Shown: positions 22,333 to 34,374 of the stretch, piece after piece
Layout: each line of letters starts with the position of its first letter
Position numbering within the stretch: position 1 is the stretch's first letter
Notes under the pieces: model-generated
Database searches by the model: none
Told to the model about the DNA's origin: nothing
Seen by the model: the letters and a program-made list of their open reading frames with translations, nothing else
Made by a program: the position numbers and the translations under genes
Assembly: GCA_964247055.1 (NCBI GenBank)
Contig: OZ176054.1
Span: forward strand, 12,276,001-12,340,000
Direction: 5' to 3'
Length of the DNA: 64,000 bases
Source: Paragordius varius
Lineage: Eukaryota > Nematomorpha

Positions 22333-25300
22333 TTATAGTGGGTCTAACGCCAATTAGGTATATTTTGTTTTTTGTTTTTGTAGATATGTGTTTATTGGTA
22401 AATATGTATTTATATTGGTTGTATCTACCCCAACCAATTCTTATGCGATTTTTGATGGCTTCAGATGAACCTCCTTGAGCGGAAATGGTATCACCAAGGT
22501 AGGTAAACTTTTGTACTTTTTGAATTTCGCTGTCACCTATTTTAAGGTAGGTTTCAGCTTCTATGGGTGGAATAAATTGTTTGGATAGAGTACATGGGGT
22601 GCATATATAATTATTATTATTTTTTAAAGTTCCATTTAATCCCGAACATGGTTTGTGTAACCAGTATTGACACTTAGTGCATTGGATGGAGTTTAGACCT
22701 ACATTTTTTAAGCATGCGCGGCATGGGTATTTGATTTGATCGGTCTTTTTGTCGCCTGTTATCATAACCTTAGTTTTTTGAATGTTGATTGTGAGACCAT
22801 GTCGCTCAAGGCAGGTTTTCCAGAGTTTGAACTTTTGACTGAGTTCGTTTAGATTTTCTGACGTTAACAATAAATCATCAGCGTAGATGAGCTCCCAAGG
22901 AAGACCAGCACGGATCTCATCACTGATGGTGTCTATTATTATGGTGAATAGAAGGGGGCTAAGAACAGAACCTTGGTGTAGTCCTGTTGTGATGTGGAAT
23001 GGAATTGTGTGCCCGAAATGTGTGTTAACACAGGTTTTACTGTTATCATATAATAACTTTATTGCATCTATGATCCATTTGTCTACTCCTTTTTTTTGAA
23101 GACACCAGAAAATGAGCGTTCGAGGGATTTTATCGAACGCTTTCTCCATGTCAATAAATAGATGGTATAATTGGCTTCCTTTAGAAAGATAGTTTTCTTG
23201 AAGGCGCCTTAATATAAATATGGGGTCTGTTGTGCTGCAGCCTTGACGGAAGGCAAACTGCATGTTGTCAATATTAACTATGTCCCTTATTTTCTGAGCT
23301 AAAATTGATTCAAAAACTTTCATAGTATGTTCTAGTAGTTATTGGACGATATGACGCGCAATTAAGTTTATTTCCTTTATTTTTGTAGATTGGAATGGTT
23401 ATACTATTTTGCCAATCGGATGGGATCTTATTCTCGATTATTATTTTGTTGAAAAGGGTTGTTAAAATGGGACTCTTAAACTTTATACTTTTCAATAAGT
23501 CAGCTGAGAGTTCAGACGGTCCTGCCGCTTTATTGTTTTTCATTTTTTTAATGCGTTTTCTATGTCGATTTCATTAATGAGTGGTGTGGGGCCAATGTTA
23601 AAAGGCAATGTTGGCAGTTCGTCGACGTGATTTGATTCATTTAAAACTCCCTTCATATATTCAAGCCAAGTTAGTTTCACGTCTTCTGGTTTGGTCATAG
23701 TTGTACCGTCTTTATCATTAAGATATTTATTGGTTGGTATATCTTGCTTATTTTGTATTCTATTTTTTACTTTTCTAAATATTCTCGAATTGGATGTATC
23801 TCTTTCAATTTCATCAGCTATTTCTCTGCTCCTCTTGTTCTTTTGGACATCAATCAACTTATTGACATATTTTTTATGATTTAAATAAGCTAACTTATCT
23901 TTATCGAGGCCTGATTTTTTCCATTTTTTAAACAATTCAAATTTTTTCTATGTGTGACTTTTAATTTCATTTGACCACCACCATTTCTTTTGTGGCCTAC
24001 CGCCATACTTTTTTCTGCCGCAAACTTTAAGTGCAGTCTTTACTGCCCCGTTTTTTAAGGTGGTCCATATATTTTCAATACTCATATTTTCATCTATAGC
24101 TATATTGGCTGTCTCATTTTGAAAGAGGTTCATCTTTTCTGGTTTGGAGAGGGCATTACTATTTATTTTAGCTTTTAAGACTATATTTTTATTGTTATTA
24201 CTATTTATCTGTAGTTCTGCTACTATCAAAGAATGTTGTGTTTCACATGCATAAGTCTTTATGTTCCTTATATAATAGCGGTATTTTTGATTTATTAGGA
24301 TGTAATCAATCATTGATTCATTATCATTGCTACGATAGGTGATTAAAGCCTTATTTGGTTTTGTAAAGAAAGTGTTAGATACAACTAAATTTAAGGAATT
24401 GCAGAAATCAAGTATTGTTTCTCCTTCATCATCTCTAAAGCCAAATCCATAATTACCATGAACATTTTCATAATCATCGTTTTTTCCTCCAACATGTCCA
24501 TTCAAATCGCCACCAATTAGCACAATATCATTTGGTGGTATCTTATTGCATATATTGAATAACTGTTCCCAAAAAGCAGTTTTGTCAGATTGAGTTCTCC
24601 CTTTCTGTGGAGCGTATGCTGATATTACGTTAAATATCTGTTTACTGATGACTACCCTAAGTTGTATTAATCTGTTTGAATGCCTGGTTATAGATACTAT
24701 ATTTTTTGCAAGTTCTACTTTCAAAGCAATAGCAACCCCTCCTTGGCTTGTTTTATCGCCTTGATGAAATAATTTATAATTCTCAATGACCTCGTTTCGT
24801 CCATCTTTGTATCGTGTCTCTTGAAGGCAACAAATGTCTATGTTTTTGTTTGTGAGCTTGGAGATGATAGATAGGGTTTTCCCTTTGAAAGATCCTATAT
24901 TGTAAGTGGCAAACTTAAATTTTAACTGTTTCGTATTATTATTTTTAATATGTGAGGAAAAAACGTATTAGTGGTGGTTTGTTTGGAGATGTATATTGTT
25001 CAGAATTAAACAGTTGGATTTTATTATTGCGTTGATTTCGTTCAGTCATAATACCATTAAGATTATAGTTATTAAATACAATATAATAGATAAATTATGT
25101 ATATAAATAAATATATTTTTTTTTTGGTGTTGGTGCAAGTAAGAAAATGAAATAAAATAGAGGTGTTTAAAAGCTTTTGTTGCAGTATAATAGTTGAAAA
25201 TTTGGTTGCATTGATCATATTATTATTAAGCAAATGTTTTATGATTGCATGCCTTTGCAATATCAACCTCTAGCTCCGAGGAGGAGATAAACATATTCGG

Positions 25301-25600
25301 CGTTTACAACCTAGGGAATCGCCTTACCAGGCTAATGGAGTTCCCTCTCCACATTCTAGTTTAAAATAATTCTGGAGTTGGGGTCTTGCATTATTATATA
25401 TTGTCATGTTTTTGGCAACTGGTTAAAGCGCCAGAGAGCCCGCTTGGAATTTCGTGTGAATACAGGTATTGTGGCATTTTATAAGTCTTGACTTGCCAGG
25501 AGCCAAAACCACCAACCCCACACATTCTTGACGCCTCTTCCGTTTGTCAAAGTCCAGGGTGCACGACGGGGACGAGAAGAAGGACTCATAATTATAAACA

Positions 25601-25602
<2 letters not shown>

Positions 25603-25632
<30 letters not shown>
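25603..25632. repeat. (TA)n microsatellite
   Basis: About 15 TA units at the edge of the LINE 5' leader. Similar runs lie at 11220-11250, 27380-27397, 30560-30600, 31617-31665, 39885-39908 and 55693-55726. Confidence 0.9.
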
Positions 25633-25805
25633 GACAACACTAAAAAACGCAAGTAGGAAAAATAATATTGAATAAAAAAAATTCATAAATTTTAAACTAT
25701 TTAATATTATTTGATGTATTTCCCCGATATCAAATGTTATTAAACTTTTTTGCATAGTTTGATATTAATAACCGCGGTCTCCCCCCTCGTTTATAAATAT
25801 ATAAA

Positions 25806-26104
25806 GACCCGAAAGATGGTGAACTATGCCTGGGCAGGGTGAAGCCAGAGGAAACTCTGGTGGAGGTCCGAAGCGATTCTGACGCGCAAATCGATCGTCA
25901 AACCTGGGTATAGGGGCGAAAGACTAATCGAACCATCTAGTAGCTGGTTCTCTCCGAAGTTTCCCTCAGGATAGCTGGTGTAAATGGAAAACAGTTTTAT
26001 CCGGTAAAGCGAATGAGTAGAGGTCTCGGGATCGAAACGGTCTCGACCTATTCTCAAACTTTAAATGGGTAAGCAGCTTGTGTCGCTTGATTGGACTGAG
26101 CTAT
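25806..26104 (+). rRNA. 28S rRNA fragment (retroposed, not functional)
   Basis: About 300 bp of large-subunit rRNA is recognisable from GACCCGAAAGATGGTGAACT through GTATAGGGGCGAAAGACTAA and CTAGTAGCTGGTTCTCTCCG to AACTTTAAATGGGTAAG. The sequence is close to metazoan 28S. It starts and stops abruptly in AT-rich DNA, with no flanking 28S, 5.8S or spacer. It ends six bases before the 17-bp target duplication of the LINE, so it is a captured fragment rather than a ribosomal gene. Confidence 0.9.
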
Positions 26105-26129
26105 GAATGTTTATATTAACTAAATGACA

Positions 26130-26580
26130 AAAAAATGAAAAAATATTTTTTAGTTGTTATTTACGGTAAAATATGAATGTTAAGATTTTAATAGTGAGTT
26201 TAGCTAACAGAAATTTAAAAAAAAAATTTTATGGTTTGATAAAATTTTTTTATATTTTGGGTGTGTTAAAGCCACCTTTTAAACTGAGATTTTATAGAAA
26301 CGGTGATTATATGATTTTAGGCTATTAATATATTGAATATATCTGCAAAAAGACTAAAACACCATGATATCTCAACTTTTGTCATTGTTTTTTGAAATAT
26401 CCTTAATTTTCACTTTTTGACCCATTTCGATCCTCTCTTCTTAATAAAAAACTAGTTCGTCAACGAATTATAATTTATACGGTAATGAATGCGCTAGTCA
26501 TAAGCTATATCATGAAAAAAAATCATTTGCATAGTGTCTATGTATCTACAGATCATTTATCATTTTGATAATAAAGAATA
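26130..26580. repeat. Inverted repeat partner of 18490-18900
   Basis: This is the reverse-complement counterpart of 18490-18900, lying immediately outside the retroposed block and next to the 3' end of the NUP85 gene. It may contribute the transcript's 3' flank. Confidence 0.45.
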
Positions 26581-26593
26581 ATAATTTATTTTT

Positions 26594-29500
26594 CTATAAT
26601 TTCATAATGATAGCATGTGATAAATCCTTGATCATAGTTTTGACTTCTGGTTGAACCTAAAAACAATAAACAAATATTTTAAATTCAATCAAATTATCCA
26701 ATTTTATAAAATTTAATATGAATCTGTGGTTTTATATAATAATACCTTAAAAAGAATCGGTCCTTATTTATAATTTTTACAATATTAAACTATTTAACCC
26801 AAAAACCAGTAATCAAAAATATCTTTAAATCCTAAAATCTAGATGCAATATGGTTATATGCACATTTATAAACCAACACAAAATTATATAATAATGAAAA
26901 AGTATAAACCGTATGTCGATTATTAAAAAAATATGTAATATAAGAATAATCCTTTATATTAAAAAAAACATCTTTAAATCGTAAAATCCAAATGCAATAT
27001 GGATATATGCACAAATAAAAACAAGTTATTATCTGTAAAAACAATACAATTCTACAACAAAATAACCACAAACGATAAATATACCCTAAAACTAGAAATT
27101 TTTTATTTAATTTAATATCCCGTTCAAATTTGATAAAAAACTAAATATCTAACAATATATTTAGGTTAGAACCCTATTTTTTCAAAAAAATATAAATAAA
27201 ATATCATTTGCTATGAAATTCAAAAATTTACAAAAGTGGCAGGGTGTCGGTGGAAAGATTTTTATATCCATCTCATGATTTCATACAACATTGTTTTATT
27301 GTTCAGGGAATCCAAAACATTGTTTGATTGAAATAGCTTCCCAAGAAACCGTAAGAGGTAAATCAAAAAGCTAAATAGTATATATATATATATATACTAA
27401 AATTAATTTATAAATAAAATTATTGGTAAAAATCGCATAATATAACTTTACGAATAAATTTAAAAAAATATTTTTCAGCTATTTTAGTAAAATTTTTTTA
27501 TCCATTAATATAGCAAAAATTAAGAAAAAATAAACATAAACATCCAAATTAGAGTTATATAGCAAAATGAAGGGTAATATCTATGTTTGAGGATAAATAT
27601 TGTAATAAAAAATGGGAAACCACAAAAAAATAATTTTACTTTGGTGAATTATTATTTATGGAGAATAAGGAACCGATTTCCTGTTCAAAAGATTCGAAAT
27701 TTTTAGCGTTTAAAATTTCCATTATGTCCGACAACTTAACTACATATGGTAAATAAATATTAAAAATATAAAATTATAATTTAATTAAATATTATAAATT
27801 TGAACATATATATATATAAATATATATGCCATTTACAAATCAAATTCATCCTTGAACAATTCGAATGCACCTTAAAAATAATATATGCGTTTTCGAACTA
27901 ATATACCTATCATTAATATTAAACATATCTCAATGACATAGTTTATCATTTTTAGCATTAATTTAATTTTAAACAAAATCTAATTTTTTAATTTAAAAAA
28001 TATAGATAATTTCTAATTTTAATAAATCAAATTATTTTAGGGTAAATTTAAATTGTTCGATGGTGAATTTAAACTTTAGATGGTGTTATATAAATTAAAA
28101 CTATTTATAGATTACTCAATATTTTAGCATAAGGGCCCAATGTTTCAAGAGGTACTTTCCTAAATGAAAACGCGTAATCCTCAATACACGTATCAGTTAA
28201 TGTATTGTCATTAAGCAATCTATTAATTGAACAAAAAATAAAAATTTTGATATTTTAAAGGATATTATTATATTTATATGGTAAAAATAAATGTTTGAAA
28301 AGCTATGATTGTGTTTAAAAAAATTATGCCTTTACTTTTTACGTTTTTATGTATAAATTCAATTTTTAATGAAAAAAACAAGGTTTCAAATATATATTGT
28401 CTTTTTTTAAAAAAAATTAGTTCAATTGTTACGTTTTGTTTTTATAATATCAATTTTATGTAATTATTAAAAAAATTTAAATGTTAAAAAATTTAAAAAA
28501 ATATTTTTTTACTTAAAACAAATCTCTTCAACCAGTAACTTTGATTGCTTAGAACGAAAAGCCCATGCTAACGCCATATCATATTGATTTTGTCGCAAAA
28601 ATTGATTAACCATAATTTTACATAGGGTATCAGCTTTTGGTATAAAATAAATTAATTTCGTGGAAAAAAAATGTAATATATTTTTCAATATTTTAAATAA
28701 TATAGTAATTTTGGCAATAATCTTTTGTAATTTAAAAAATATAATCACTTTTTTTATTAATCTTAAAATTTGCAAAAATAAGTTTGTCATGGTTTTTGAA
28801 CAAACCCATTGGAAAATAGTTTAATTTATTAAATATGGTCAAATGTGTAAAATTTTAGATAGTGAATAAAATAGTCATTTGTTTTTCTACTATTAATATA
28901 AAAAAAGTTTAAAATTAATAATATTAGTTTTAAAAACTCTATTGGTTAATCAGTTATTAAGAGTTTTGAAAGATCGAAAAAATTTTTTGTATTGTTAATT
29001 TATTATACATGTCAAATTATTTAATAATTAAACATTACGATTCCGTTGATATAAATTAGTAGATTATTATTTTGAAAATCTTTTTTAAGAATTCAAAATG
29101 ATAAGATTGTAAAAAAATTATAAACCATATACAAGTCCTCTTTTTTGACATGCTTGATAGATGCGTATAGCTAAATGACCATATTCAGGATCGAATATGG
29201 GGATACGTGAGTAAAATATGTTTAAATAATGTCTACAAATTTTAAAATCAATATAAATAATATTCCATTTATTATTCAAATTCACCCCTCGAACAATTTA
29301 AATTCACCCTAAAAATAATTTGTAATTTCGGGCAGCTAATATAACTCATTATTAATATTAAATATATATTTATGGCTTAATTTAGTACATTTTCAGTATT
29401 ATTTTAATATTAAACAAAATATTATTTTTTAAGAATATAAAACATATAGCTAATATATTTCATCTTAAAATACACATAATTTATTTTAGGGTGAATTTGA

Positions 29501-30562
29501 ATTGTTCAAGAGTGAATTTGTAGTGGAAATGGTATAGAAATAAAAAATTTATAATTGCGTAAATTATTTTAAATATTCCAAATTTTTATGTCGGGGAATC
29601 GATTTTGCCATAAAAATTTTTAGGGAAAACTTTAATTGTAAAATAGAGTATTGGTTAATTCGGTTTTTTTATATAAAAAATAATTATCTGTTTAATTTTA
29701 TTTAAATTACAGTAAAATTGAAATTATATGAACAAAACGTAAAAATATAAAGACAAATATATTTTTATAAAAGATAACCATAGTTTTTTAAACCGAAATT
29801 AATTCTGTAAAGTACTTAATAACAAGCCTAAGTATATAAGTGATTATGTTACCAATATACATCTCTATTTTATACTTTGAAAATAAAAAACAATGAGTTA
29901 AATTTAAATTAATCAAAGTTTAAAAAGTATGGTTGTCTTTTAGAAGAAATTATTATATTTTAACGTTTCCGTATAATATCAATTTTTATTTAAATTAATC
30001 CTCTTTATTTTATATGTTATATTTTAGCAAATATAATAGTTTATCAAGATATTAGATCATTAAAATTATTACTTTCCTAACACCGGGCATGTATCCAAGT
30101 ATATTGACCAAATTTCATGCAAACTAAAATAAATAATATATGTAATAATTTTATTAAAAAATTAATTTTGTCATAAAATTAATACCAAGGGTATGTATAA
30201 AATAAAAAGATGAAATAAAGAGCAAGAAATAGTGAATATAATTGACACAAATTTGATATTTTAAAAAATGAAAATAAATGATTTATTTTTAATGTTTTTA
30301 AATTTGGTATTTTATGATAGATTTAGATGTAATTTTTTTGGAGAAAACATGGAAAGCGGTTTATAAATATCTCTATTGTCAAATATTTAAAAATAATACT
30401 TAACAAGCATTGTTTAATATAAAATTTTAATTAATTAAAACAAATGTATAAATTAAAGTTTTGAACTAAAATATATTACCTATAATTATCACTCATACTA
30501 GAGACGTATTCATAAACAATAAATTCCCTGAGATCAAATTGTTCGTTTACTGTTCTATAGGA

Positions 30563-30598
<36 letters not shown>

Positions 30599-31615
30599 TG
30601 AGGTTAAAAAATTTTTTTGGTAAAATTAAAATAAACGCAAAACATAAAAGTCAAATAAAAAAAAAATATATTTTACAAACTTTTTTAGAAAGGATAAATC
30701 AGTGTTATAAAATGATAAACAAACTAAAAAATATGGGTTTGCTTGGAATATTTAGTTCACTTTAAAAGAATTTTGTTATTACAGTAAACAAAATGTTAAA
30801 ATATAAAAACATTTTTCTTTTCAAAAGACAACCATACTTTTTAAACTTTAATTTATATTAGAGTAAAATATGTGATTGATTGTGTTACCAATATACATCT
30901 CTATTTAAATACTTTAGAGTTTAAAAAAATACGTTATAATTAAGTAAATTAAGATTAAAAAGTATGAGTGTTTCGGTAAAAAAAATTTTGTCTTTAAGTT
31001 TTTAGGTTTTGTCCGTATAATATCAAACTTTACTGTTTAATTTTTTTACCACACAAATATAAAATACTTATTTTCACTCCGAAAATTTTTGATTGCATCC
31101 AAAAACACGTCTTTGAAAAGTGGACTTTTATAGAATTGATCGCACAAATGAACTGGAAACATCCAATCATCATATGAATTACTAAACAAAATATATAGTT
31201 AAAGTTTTATAAAATAAAAATTATTAATTTAAATGAGATTTTTTTTGACTTTTGCATTATTGTTCATTTTTAATAATATTTTTATCGACATTTCTTAAAT
31301 TTTGTGACATTTAATAAGTTAAAAGCTTAAATAGTTACAGTAAAAACTGAAATTATACGGACAAAACATTAAAATATAAGGACCATTATTTCTTTCTAAA
31401 AGACAACCACCATACTTTTTGAATTTTAATTTTTTTTAAATATACCTCATTGTTTTATACTGCATAATATGAAATTGATATGATTATTTGTAAGGCAAAC
31501 AATTAAATTATATAAAAAAATTAAGGCTTAAAAAAATTATGGTTTTCTTTTAAAAAAAATATGTGTATTATTTTTACATTTTGTCCGTATAATTTAGTTT
31601 ATTGTATATAAGACC

Positions 31616-31667
<52 letters not shown>

Positions 31668-34374
31668 AGTTAAATTTCAAATGATTTAAGGGCATTAAAC
31701 ATTACATAAATAAAATTAATTACATGGATTTTTCCTGCATCCTTAGTTTGAAAATATTTTACAAATAAAAATTAATTTTTAAAAAGTTTTGGATGATTAA
31801 CTATAAAGACTCTTGATTATATTTTAGGGACAGATTTGGCTTAAAAAATTATGCTTTAATGTTTTTTGATTATGCGTACTGATTTAAAATATTTTCGAAT
31901 ATAATAGAAATGAAGGTAGTTTTAAATAAAATATTTTTACCAAATTTTAACGACAAGCGAGACTGGGTCCATAGAAAATGCTTGAAAAATTATAGCTTCC
32001 AAATCATCATTTTCATTTTCATCCATCAGGTCAGGGTACCATAAGGCTTGAAATTTCTAAATACAAAAAATAGTTAAGAAAATTTTATATCAAATATATA
32101 TTGTTTTTTGTCTTATAAACTTTTAAATCTATAATTTAAAACATAAAATCTATCAATTTAGAAAATGTTAATATAATGAAGCTTTTAACTAACTTTCACG
32201 TAAAATGGTAAATTTGTTTTGAGATCATTCAGTTGAGATGACATTTGATATATGATTTGAGCCAAAAAAATTGAAAAGGTCGGCAATGTTAAGTTATCGC
32301 TTTTCTTAGTATCTTGTTCTTTATTGCCTAGGAAATTTTACGGGTTTACAGTGAAATTTTAAAGCAAATTCATTAAGATAAAACATAAAAATTTGAAGAC
32401 TAATATTATATTATAAAACACATCACATTATTTAAAAAATTTGTTTTTAATATTTTAGTTTAGATTAACGATATATAGAATAGGGATTTATATTGGTAAC
32501 ACACGCAATTTTGTATTTCACAATTGAAATTATATATGTTTACTTAATAAAATTAGGGTTTATGAATATAGTTACTTAAAAAGTTGGCCCTTTATTTTTA
32601 AATTTTTGCCTTTAAAATTATAAAATTTTAAGTTTATACTTGATTCGTTATTTAACAAAGAGTTATCGCTTTCTGGCATACTAATGGTAAAGGTTGATGG
32701 ATTAAAGCACGTTTCGTTTCCCGTAATAATCTATGCGAATATAAAAATTAAAATTATAGCAGACCTTTCATAATGAATGCCCCTGCATAATTGTTTAAAA
32801 AATACAAGGCTTATGCATCATAAAATTAAAATAAAAAAGGGTAATAAGGTTTTTAATTTATAAATTTATTTATAAACAAAATTTTTAACAGAAAATAATC
32901 AATGTAACAAAAAATTGAAATTCATAAAAAAAAATAATTGATTAATAATTATTTGGTAGCTCAAGCTTAAAAGAAAAAGTATACGTTACTTTAACGATAA
33001 AAATGTTTTGAAACTCAGACCAGTATCTAATTAAATTATAAAGATAATGTTTTTAAAAAATCATTATAAAAATAGATTTCCTGTATTATCATATAGAGTT
33101 TGGCAAAAACTAAACAAAATATTCAATACTTTAAAAACACAAATTAATAGTTCGATATAATTGTTGTTAGAATCAGTATTATTGTTTAAAGCTTTTTCAT
33201 ATTGGGTTAAATCGGAAAGAATTTGTAGACCTTCGTTTCTCCAAACATCACAACAAGTTTTAAATTCATAATCATGTATGAATCCATCCATATACTAGGC
33301 ATAAAATTTAAAAATGATATGTATCGATTCGAAAAATCTCAAGACTTTTTTAATACAATATTGAAACATAAACATATTATAATAAAACAGTTTATTACAG
33401 TTATATAAATGGTAATCTAAGATTATATTTAAAATTATTATCATACGTATTTTTTTGGAAAATAGAAAAGATAGAAAGTTAGGGCGCATTTAAATAATTT
33501 TTGATCAAAGGAATTATATATAAATAAAAAATTATACCAAATATAAATAATAATCACAATAAAATATTTTAATTTTAAGGTTATAACACAAAAAGTAATT
33601 TTTAGGTAAAAACTGATAAAATTCATTCATACCTTATAGAAAGGCCAAGCTTTTAAGTGCATACATGCATTTTCTATCATAGAATTCGAGTCTTCATGGC
33701 TATTAATTTGGGCAAAAAAATTGGATATTATATCTAATTGTCCTTGATAAGCTAATATAAGGATCTATGCATTACATAAGATTAAAAACCGATTCCCATA
33801 ATTTATTATCCAATAATATATTATTATTGTGCATATTATCGCAAATATATTGAGCCGATCCCATATAAGAACAAGAAATCAATTTAAGAACATTAATTAA
33901 TACATTGATTTCTTTATCTATAAAAATTATTCGAAAAAAAATTACCATCAGTGAAATAGAGAACATGTATTATATTCCAAACAAAATAAATTTCGGAATA
34001 AAGGGTTTTTAGGGCTGTTGTGTCTTTAAAATCACCACAATCCAAATTTTGTAAAAAAGATTGCAATATTGCGCAATATTTAATGTTAGAATCGCTGTAG
34101 ATAATATAATTTAATTACTTGTTGTCACACGCATATATACCTTATATTATAAAAAAAATATATATACTTGCAAATTCTTTTATTAATTTATATTCTTTAT
34201 CAGTCCGTACCCTATTTAATTGTTTGATATTCAACTTTTGTTGATTAAACAACAATAATTTATTATTATTTATCCAGGACATTTCAAATTTTAAATAATA
34301 ATATGTGAACTACCTCAAAAATGTTTACATTTGAATAAATAATGTTCCATACTATTTGCGGAAAATAATATACT
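26594..34374 (-). CDS. NUP85: Nuclear pore complex protein Nup85 homologue, multi-exon
   Basis: Nup85 is an alpha-helical scaffold of the Y-complex (Nup107-160) in the nuclear pore. Joining short exons gives one frame that aligns along human NUP85. Landmarks, with ours first: EIYFVWNIIHVLYF / MELIWNLCEILFIE; KLWESILILAYQGQLD / SFWNLVTILVLQGRLD; DLEAIIFQAFSMDPVS / LDNILLAAFEFDIHQ; LREFIVYEYVS / MREFLLLEYAS; YDMALAWAFRSK / LGSALSWSIRAK; ETLGPYAKIL / DNLGPAMML. Exons (minus): 34374-34316, 34234-34168, 34140-34119, 34094-33946, 33917-33790, 33764-33633, 33294-33116, 33026-32990, 32730-32640, 32327-32194, 32056-31941, 31181-31068, 30554-30480, 29232-29126, 28633-28513, 28219-28116, 27739-27640, 27370-about 27287. 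Phases agree at every junction. The N-terminus upstream of 34374 is not found. The C-terminus is uncertain: the 27370 exon may run to a stop at 27262 (YEIMRWI), and a last exon at 26656-26594 (IKDLSHAIIMKL) matches the human end but needs a different phase. About 550 codons are recovered, against 656 in human. Confidence 0.85.
27838..28082. repeat. Hairpin MITE, family C, copy 1 (NUP85 intron)
   Basis: Terminal inverted repeats of about 40 bp (CAAATTCATCCTTGAACAAT ... ATTGTTCGATGGTGAATTT) enclose AT-rich DNA. A second copy is at 29278-29520. The copy lies in the 27740-28115 intron and makes up most of its length. Confidence 0.65.
29278..29520. repeat. Hairpin MITE, family C, copy 2 (NUP85 intron)
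   Basis: Terminal repeats CAAATTCACCCCTCGAACAA / TTGTTCAAGAGTGAATTTG and the internal TTTAGGGTGAATTTGAATTG pair with each other. It lies in the 29233-30479 intron. Confidence 0.65.
29708..29995. repeat. Hairpin MITE, family A, copy 1 (NUP85 intron)
   Basis: Long terminal inverted repeats (ACAAAACGTAAAAATATAAA ... TTTTAACGTTTCCGTATAAT) flank a conserved centre, GTTACCAATATACATCTCTA. This centre recurs at 30780-31040 and, inverted, near 32490. Confidence 0.6.
30776..31040. repeat. Hairpin MITE, family A, copy 2 (NUP85 intron)
   Basis: Same family centre (GTTACCAATATACATCTCTA) and ends (CAAAATGTTAAAATATAAAA ... TTTTGTCCGTATAATATCAA). It sits in the 30555-31067 intron. Confidence 0.6.
31335..31600. 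repeat. Hairpin MITE, family A, copy 3 (NUP85 intron)
   Basis: Ends GAAATTATACGGACAAAACA and TTTTGTCCGTATAATTTAG are near-perfect inverted repeats; the centre is more diverged. It lies in the 31182-31940 intron beside a long (TA)n run. Confidence 0.6.
32345..32640. repeat. Degenerate MITE, family A, inverted copy (NUP85 intron)
   Basis: It contains the complement of the family centre (GGGATTTATATTGGTAACAC) and weak end homology. It fills the 32328-32639 intron. Confidence 0.4.
33765..33789 (-). other. 25-nt intron of the NUP85 homologue
   Basis: It starts GTTTTTAATC and ends TGCATAG, phase 0. Removal gives KLWES|ILILAYQGQLD, which aligns residue for residue with human SFWNLVTILVLQGRLD. Confidence 0.8.
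33918..33945 (-). other. 28-nt intron of the NUP85 homologue
   Basis: It starts GTAATTTTTTTT and ends TTTATAG, phase 1. Removal joins VLYFTD to KEINVLINVL at the expected alignment distance from human NUP85. Confidence 0.75.
34095..34118 (-). other. 24-nt intron of the NUP85 homologue
   Basis: It starts GTAATTAAAT and ends CTACAG, phase 2, between the 22-nt micro-exon and the exon encoding EIYFVWNII. Confidence 0.6.
34141..34167 (-). other. 27-nt intron of the NUP85 homologue
   Basis: It starts GTATATATA and ends ATAAG on the minus strand, phase 1, and is followed by a 22-nt micro-exon. Removing it keeps the Nup85 alignment in frame. Confidence 0.6.

Larger units (their letters stand above)
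19190..25600 (-). mobile_element. APE-type LINE (RTE/CR1-like), interrupted by a hAT
   Basis: Read on the minus strand: a 5' leader (about 25600-24940); an apurinic-type endonuclease at about 24930-23950 (start FATYNIGSFKGKT, then CCLQETRYKDG, SAYAPQKG, IGGDLNGHVG, IDYILI); then reverse transcriptase at 23550-22333 (IDMEKAFDKIPR, GLHQGSVLSPLLF, catalytic YADD). An unusual PHD-like zinc knuckle (CRACLKNVG...CTKCQYWLHKPCSG...CTPC) lies just after the RT. The C-terminal part (YACETW...GRPAITWDKNI) continues at 19606-19213 beyond the inserted hAT. The coding sequence has an in-frame stop near 23950 and at least two frame changes, so it is inactive. The 3' end carries short GGAT repeats, as RTE-like elements do. 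Confidence 0.9.
19173..26126. mobile_element. Composite retrotransposition unit: LINE joined to 28S rRNA, flanked by 17-bp TSD
   Basis: The 17-bp direct repeat TTTATATTAACTAAATG occurs at 19173-19189 and 26110-26126. Everything between therefore arrived as one unit, apart from the later hAT. The left junction is the LINE 3' end with a (GGAT)n-type tail; the right junction is the end of a 28S rRNA fragment. LINE sense is minus and 28S sense is plus, so the rRNA is inverted relative to the LINE at its 5' side. That geometry fits twin priming or priming of the second target end on a ribosomal RNA. The inference rests on the target duplication and the orientations. Confidence 0.7.

Noticed and set aside
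25824-26057. 77-codon minus-strand frame
   Set aside because: It is the antisense strand of a 28S rRNA fragment.
25806-26104. Functional rRNA gene
   Set aside because: Only about 300 bp is present, with abrupt ends inside a retrotransposition unit.
27262-27370. A firm C-terminus for the NUP85 homologue
   Set aside because: Two endings are possible: a stop after YEIMRWI at 27262, or splicing to 26656-26594. Their phases conflict, so neither is asserted.
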